From positions 1 to 8,599 of the forward strand of contig JAUPTP010000061.1 of the NCBI GenBank assembly GCA_030918015.1: a stretch of 8,599 nt of DNA, written 5' to 3'. Under the pieces are notes generated by a model. That model was not told where the DNA came from, did not search any database, and saw nothing but the letters and a program-made list of their open reading frames with translations. Below, piece after piece: positions 6,677-8,599 of the stretch. Source of the DNA: Pseudomonadota bacterium. Its GTDB lineage: Bacteria; Pseudomonadota; Gammaproteobacteria; Burkholderiales; Burkholderiaceae_C. The translations under genes were made by a program, and so were the position numbers. Each line of letters begins with the position of its first letter. The first letter of the stretch is position 1.

Positions 6677-7675
6677 ATGACGATCGAGCTGTTCCTGCGG
6701 CTGCTGGCGCTGTTCGTCGTCGGCGGCATCGGCTATGGCGTGGCGCGGGCCGGGCTGACCGGCGGGGCGGCGGGCTTTCGGGCGCTGTCCAACCTGGCCT
6801 TCCTGGTCTTCGTGCCGGCGCTGCTGTTCCGGTCGATGGCGCGGGTCGATCTGGCGCATCTGCCCTGGCGTCTGCTGCTGGCCTTCTTCGGGCCGCTGCT
6901 GCTCTGGAGTCTGCTGGTGCGCGCTGGGTTTGCCCGACGCCGGCCGCTCGAGGATCCGGCCGCGCCGGCGGTCAGCGCGGTGACGGCGAGCTTCGGCAAT
7001 TCGGTGCAGGTCGGCCTGCCCTTCGCGGCGACGCTGTTCGGCGAGGCCGGGCTGCAGCTGCATGTCGCCATCGTCAGCCTGCACGCGCTGGTGCTGCTGA
7101 GCACGCAGACCGTCATGGCCGAGGTCGATCTGGCCCGGGCGGCGGCCCGGGCGGCCGGGGCGGCCCGTCCGCCGCTGGGGCCGATGCTGCTGAGCATCCT
7201 GCGCCAGTCGCTGATCCATCCGGTGACGCTGCCGGTGCTGGCCGGGCTGGCCTGGAATGCGCTGGCCTGGCCGCTGCCCGCGCTGGCCGAGGACGTGACG
7301 GCGATGCTCGCTCAGGCGGGCGTGCCGCTGTGCCTGGCGCTGATCGGCGTGTCGCTGGCCCAGTACGGCCTGGGCGACCACTGGCGCCGTGCCGCCGTCA
7401 TCGCGCTGATGAAGCTCATGCTGCTGCCGGCCCTGGTGGCGGTCTCGGCGGTGCTGGTCTTCCGGCTGGAGGGGCTGGCGCTGGCGGTGCTGGTGATGGC
7501 CGCGGCACTGCCCACCGGCAGCAACGCGATGCTGTTCGCCCAGCGCTACCGGGTGCGCGAGGCCGAGGCCAGCACCGTGATCGTGCTCTCGACCCTGGGC
7601 TTCATGCTGAGCGCGCCGCTGTGGCTGCTGCTGCTGGCGGTCTGGCGCGAGCACGGCGTGCCGCTTGGCGGCTGA
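6677..7675 (+). CDS. AEC-family (auxin efflux carrier type) permease
   Basis: This 332-aa inner-membrane protein has about ten hydrophobic segments and very short loops, the full length and layout of AEC transporters (Mem_trans family). The first half carries ASFGNSVQVGLPFAATLFG around residues 104-122. The second half has the pseudo-symmetric PTGSNAMLFAQRYRV at 279-293, matching the family's conserved PTA-N-x-x-x-FAQRY region. Characterised members export or exchange small carboxylates or malonate; the plant name auxin efflux carrier does not imply auxin here, and the substrate is unknown. The ATG is preceded by AGGGGG (6660-6665), 11 nt upstream. It starts 31 bp after topB on the same strand, so shared transcription is possible, but no functional link between the two is apparent. 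Confidence 0.92.
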   Translation: MTIELFLRLLALFVVGGIGYGVARAGLTGGAAGFRALSNLAFLVFVPALLFRSMARVDLAHLPWRLLLAFFGPLLLWSLLVRAGFARRRPLEDPAAPAVSAVTASFGNSVQVGLPFAATLFGEAGLQLHVAIVSLHALVLLSTQTVMAEVDLARAAARAAGAARPPLGPMLLSILRQSLIHPVTLPVLAGLAWNALAWPLPALAEDVTAMLAQAGVPLCLALIGVSLAQYGLGDHWRRAAVIALMKLMLLPALVAVSAVLVFRLEGLALAVLVMAAALPTGSNAMLFAQRYRVREAEASTVIVLSTLGFMLSAPLWLLLLAVWREHGVPLGG

Positions 7676-7740
7676 GGGCCGGCCCCGGCCGAGGGGCGTG
7701 CGAAGATGCGATTCCCGTCGCTTCTCAGGCTGCCGCTCCG

Positions 7741-7941
7741 ATGTCCGATCTTCCCGCGCTTGCGCCCTTGTCCGCGCCTGTCCGCCCGCGCAGCCCCTGC
7801 ACCCACGTGTGCCGCATGGACGAGGCCACCGGCTGGTGCCTGGGCTGCCGGCGCACGCTGGCGGAGATCGCCGCATGGTCGGCGATGGACGAGGCCGCGC
7901 GCGAGCAGGTCTGGCGGCAACTGCCGGCCCGCGCCGCCTAG
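7741..7941 (+). CDS. Small DUF1289 four-cysteine protein
   Basis: The predicted product is 66 aa. It matches the DUF1289 pattern closely: PCTHVCRMDEATGWCLGCRRT (19-38, then T39), followed by EIAAWSAM and a terminal VWRQLPARAA. Cys20, Cys24, Cys33 and Cys36 are arranged to bind a metal, probably zinc. The biochemical role of the family is unknown to me; members are usually short, cytoplasmic and encoded singly beside unrelated genes. The first 18 residues are low-complexity Ala/Pro/Leu and are probably disordered. It follows the AEC gene after 65 bp. The ATG has no strong Shine-Dalgarno, but it is the only ATG that fits the usual short leader before the first cysteine. Confidence 0.87.
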   Translation: MSDLPALAPLSAPVRPRSPCTHVCRMDEATGWCLGCRRTLAEIAAWSAMDEAAREQVWRQLPARAA

Positions 7942-7962
7942 GGCATTGCGTGCGCCCATGAT

Positions 7963-7976
7963 TTGATGCAGATCAG
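7963..7976. promoter_or_regulatory. Candidate FNR/Anr-family binding site
   Basis: TTGAT-GCAG-ATCAG matches the FNR/Anr consensus TTGAT-N4-ATCAA at nine of ten defined positions. It begins 21 bp after the DUF1289 stop and its centre lies about 196 bp upstream of the MFS start codon. No matching -10 element is evident at the classic 41.5-bp distance, so function is uncertain; the site could act from elsewhere or be chance. Confidence 0.45.
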
Positions 7977-7980
7977 CTCT

Positions 7981-7993
7981 CGGGACTATCCCG
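7981..7993. repeat. Short perfect dyad CGGGA-CTA-TCCCG
   Basis: This is a 5-bp perfect inverted repeat with a 3-nt centre, just downstream of the FNR-like box. With no T tract it is not an intrinsic terminator. It may be a small operator half-site pair, or chance. Confidence 0.35.
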
Positions 7994-8055
7994 CGGTCTG
8001 GGGCGCGGAGGGCGTGATTTCCTGCATGGTGGAATGAAGTCTCCGGGTTGTCCTT

Positions 8056-8098
8056 GAATCCGTCAGCTTCTGTTGGAATCGCGTCAGGAATCGGTCAG
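8056..8098 (+). repeat. Three direct repeats of GAATC-(1-2 nt)-GTCAG
   Basis: The units are GAATCCGTCAG (8056-8066), GAATCGCGTCAG (8076-8087) and GAATCGGTCAG (8088-8098). The last two are directly adjacent and the starts are 20 and 12 bp apart. A further GTCAG lies at 8131-8135. The array ends 67 bp before the MFS start codon, a usual place for an activator or repressor array. No known regulator motif is recognised. Confidence 0.65.
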
Positions 8099-8119
8099 CC
8101 GGCCTTTCGACAGTGCCTC

Positions 8120-8143
8120 CGCGCGCTGTCGTCAGGGCGCGCG
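8120..8143 (+). other. GC hairpin in the probable leader of the MFS gene
   Basis: CGCGCGC (8120-8126) can pair with GCGCGCG (8137-8143) around a 10-nt loop that contains GTCAG. It ends 8 nt before the Shine-Dalgarno. There is no T tract, so it is not an intrinsic terminator; it might affect ribosome access or mRNA stability. Confidence 0.35.
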
Positions 8144-8151
8144 TTCTGGTC

Positions 8152-8157
8152 GAGGAG
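8152..8157 (+). promoter_or_regulatory. Shine-Dalgarno of the MFS gene
   Basis: GAGGAG lies 8 nt before the ATG at 8166. This favours that start over the in-frame ATG at 8208 (residue 15), which is itself preceded by GCGCCGCCC and lacks such a signal. Confidence 0.75.
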
Positions 8158-8165
8158 ACACGCAC

Positions 8166-8599
8166 ATGTCCAGCATTCCTGCCCCCGCCCGTGGCGCAGC
8201 GCCGCCCATGACCGCCGAGGAGAAGAAGGTCATCTTCGCCTCGTCGCTCGGCACCGTGTTCGAGTGGTACGACTTCTACCTCTACGGATCGCTCGCCGCG
8301 ATCATCGCCCGGCAGTTCTTCAGCGGCCTGGATCCGTCGGCCGCCTTCATCTTCGCGCTGCTGGCCTTTGCCGCCGGCTTCATCGTGCGGCCGTTCGGCG
8401 CGCTGGTGTTCGGGCGGCTCGGCGACATGATCGGGCGCAAGTACACCTTCCTGGTCACGATCCTGATCATGGGTCTGGCCACCTTCATCGTCGGCGTGCT
8501 GCCCAACTACGCCTCGATCGGCGTGGCCGCGCCGGTCATCCTGATCACGCTGCGCATGCTGCAGGGCCTGGCCCTGGGCGGCGAGTACGGCGGCGCGGC
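8166..8599 (+). CDS. MFS transporter, metabolite:H+ symporter (MHS) type, N-terminal part
   Basis: The frame is open from the ATG at 8166 to the window end, giving 144 complete codons of an inner-membrane transporter usually 430-560 aa long. The cytoplasmic N-terminus leads into SLGTVFEWYDFYLYGSLAA (27-45), characteristic of the MHS group that includes ProP, KgtP and ShiA. The MFS loop motif GRLGDMIGRK is at 83-92, between TM2 and TM3. RMLQGLALGGEYGGA at 130-144 is the MHS signature around TM4. These symporters take up organic acids, betaines or similar metabolites with protons; the substrate cannot be told from this part. The first 20 residues are Pro/Ala-rich and not membrane-inserted. The long upstream gap with several repeat elements suggests its own regulated promoter. 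It is cut by the window edge, not by a mutation. Confidence 0.93.
   Translation, partial: MSSIPAPARGAAPPMTAEEKKVIFASSLGTVFEWYDFYLYGSLAAIIARQFFSGLDPSAAFIFALLAFAAGFIVRPFGALVFGRLGDMIGRKYTFLVTILIMGLATFIVGVLPNYASIGVAAPVILITLRMLQGLALGGEYGGA

Larger units (their letters stand above)
7942..8165 (+). promoter_or_regulatory. Regulatory gap upstream of the MFS transporter
   Basis: No gene is visible in this 224-bp stretch. Base composition is less GC-rich around 7960-8100 than in the flanking genes. In order it holds an FNR/Anr-like dyad (7963-7976), a short perfect dyad CGGGA-CTA-TCCCG (7981-7993), three GAATC/GTCAG direct repeats (8056-8098), a GC hairpin (8120-8143) and a Shine-Dalgarno (8152-8157). 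No confident sigma-70 or sigma-54 promoter could be assigned. Confidence 0.6.

Noticed and set aside
7676..7740. GGCCGG/CCGGCC palindromes between the AEC and DUF1289 genes as a terminator or operator
   Set aside because: The self-complementarity is explained by pure G/C composition. There is no T tract and no defined spacing.
6533..7876. A 447-codon minus-strand frame opposite topB end, the AEC gene and DUF1289
   Set aside because: It is Gln/Arg/His-rich shadow translation that covers well-supported plus-strand genes and the gaps between them.
7981..7993. The CGGGA-CTA-TCCCG dyad as a terminator for topB–AEC–DUF1289
   Set aside because: The stem is only 5 bp and no T tract follows.

Overview
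The window is high-GC DNA (strongly G/C-biased third codon positions throughout) and looks like an ordinary chromosomal segment of a betaproteobacterium, most likely Burkholderiales. This is an inference from three things: a tkt–gap pair, a birA gene followed by a SPOR-domain gene, and the close family resemblance of the TopB, DUF1289 and MHS-transporter proteins. No tRNA, rRNA, CRISPR, IS element, integrase or phage gene was seen, and no segment has clearly foreign composition.

Layout, left to right. Positions 1-627 (+) hold the 3' part of a transketolase gene. After 78 bp comes a complete type I glyceraldehyde-3-phosphate dehydrogenase gene (706-1707, +), closed by a good rho-independent terminator at 1747-1771. 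This pair serves central carbon metabolism (pentose phosphate/Calvin-type carbon shuffling and glycolysis/gluconeogenesis). A leftward cluster follows, listed in transcription order: a small SET-domain protein lysine methyltransferase (3870 down to 3391), an HTH-less biotin–protein ligase birA (3359 down to 2550), and a membrane-anchored SPOR-domain protein (2556 down to 1789) whose start codon overlaps the birA stop. Diverging from this cluster is a rightward group: an 870-aa DNA topoisomerase III with an extended zinc-finger/repeat C-terminus (4033-6645), an AEC-family permease (6677-7675) and a tiny DUF1289 four-cysteine protein (7741-7941). After a 224-bp regulatory-looking gap, a metabolite:H+ symporter-type MFS transporter begins at 8166 and runs off the window end.

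The coding content is mostly recognisable housekeeping and accessory metabolism. The most interesting material is in the gaps. The 162-bp divergent region between the SET gene and topB carries a perfect 47-nt alternating purine–pyrimidine tract (3905-3951), a strong Z-DNA candidate, placed next to the gene of an enzyme that changes DNA topology. It is followed by an exact tandem decamer just before the topB start. The gap before the MFS gene holds an FNR/Anr-like box (9 of 10 consensus positions), a short perfect dyad, three direct repeats of GAATC-(1-2 nt)-GTCAG, and a GC hairpin before the ribosome-binding site. I did not find a clearly new multi-gene system. The supercoiling-responsive divergent promoter hypothesis is the best candidate for something undescribed.
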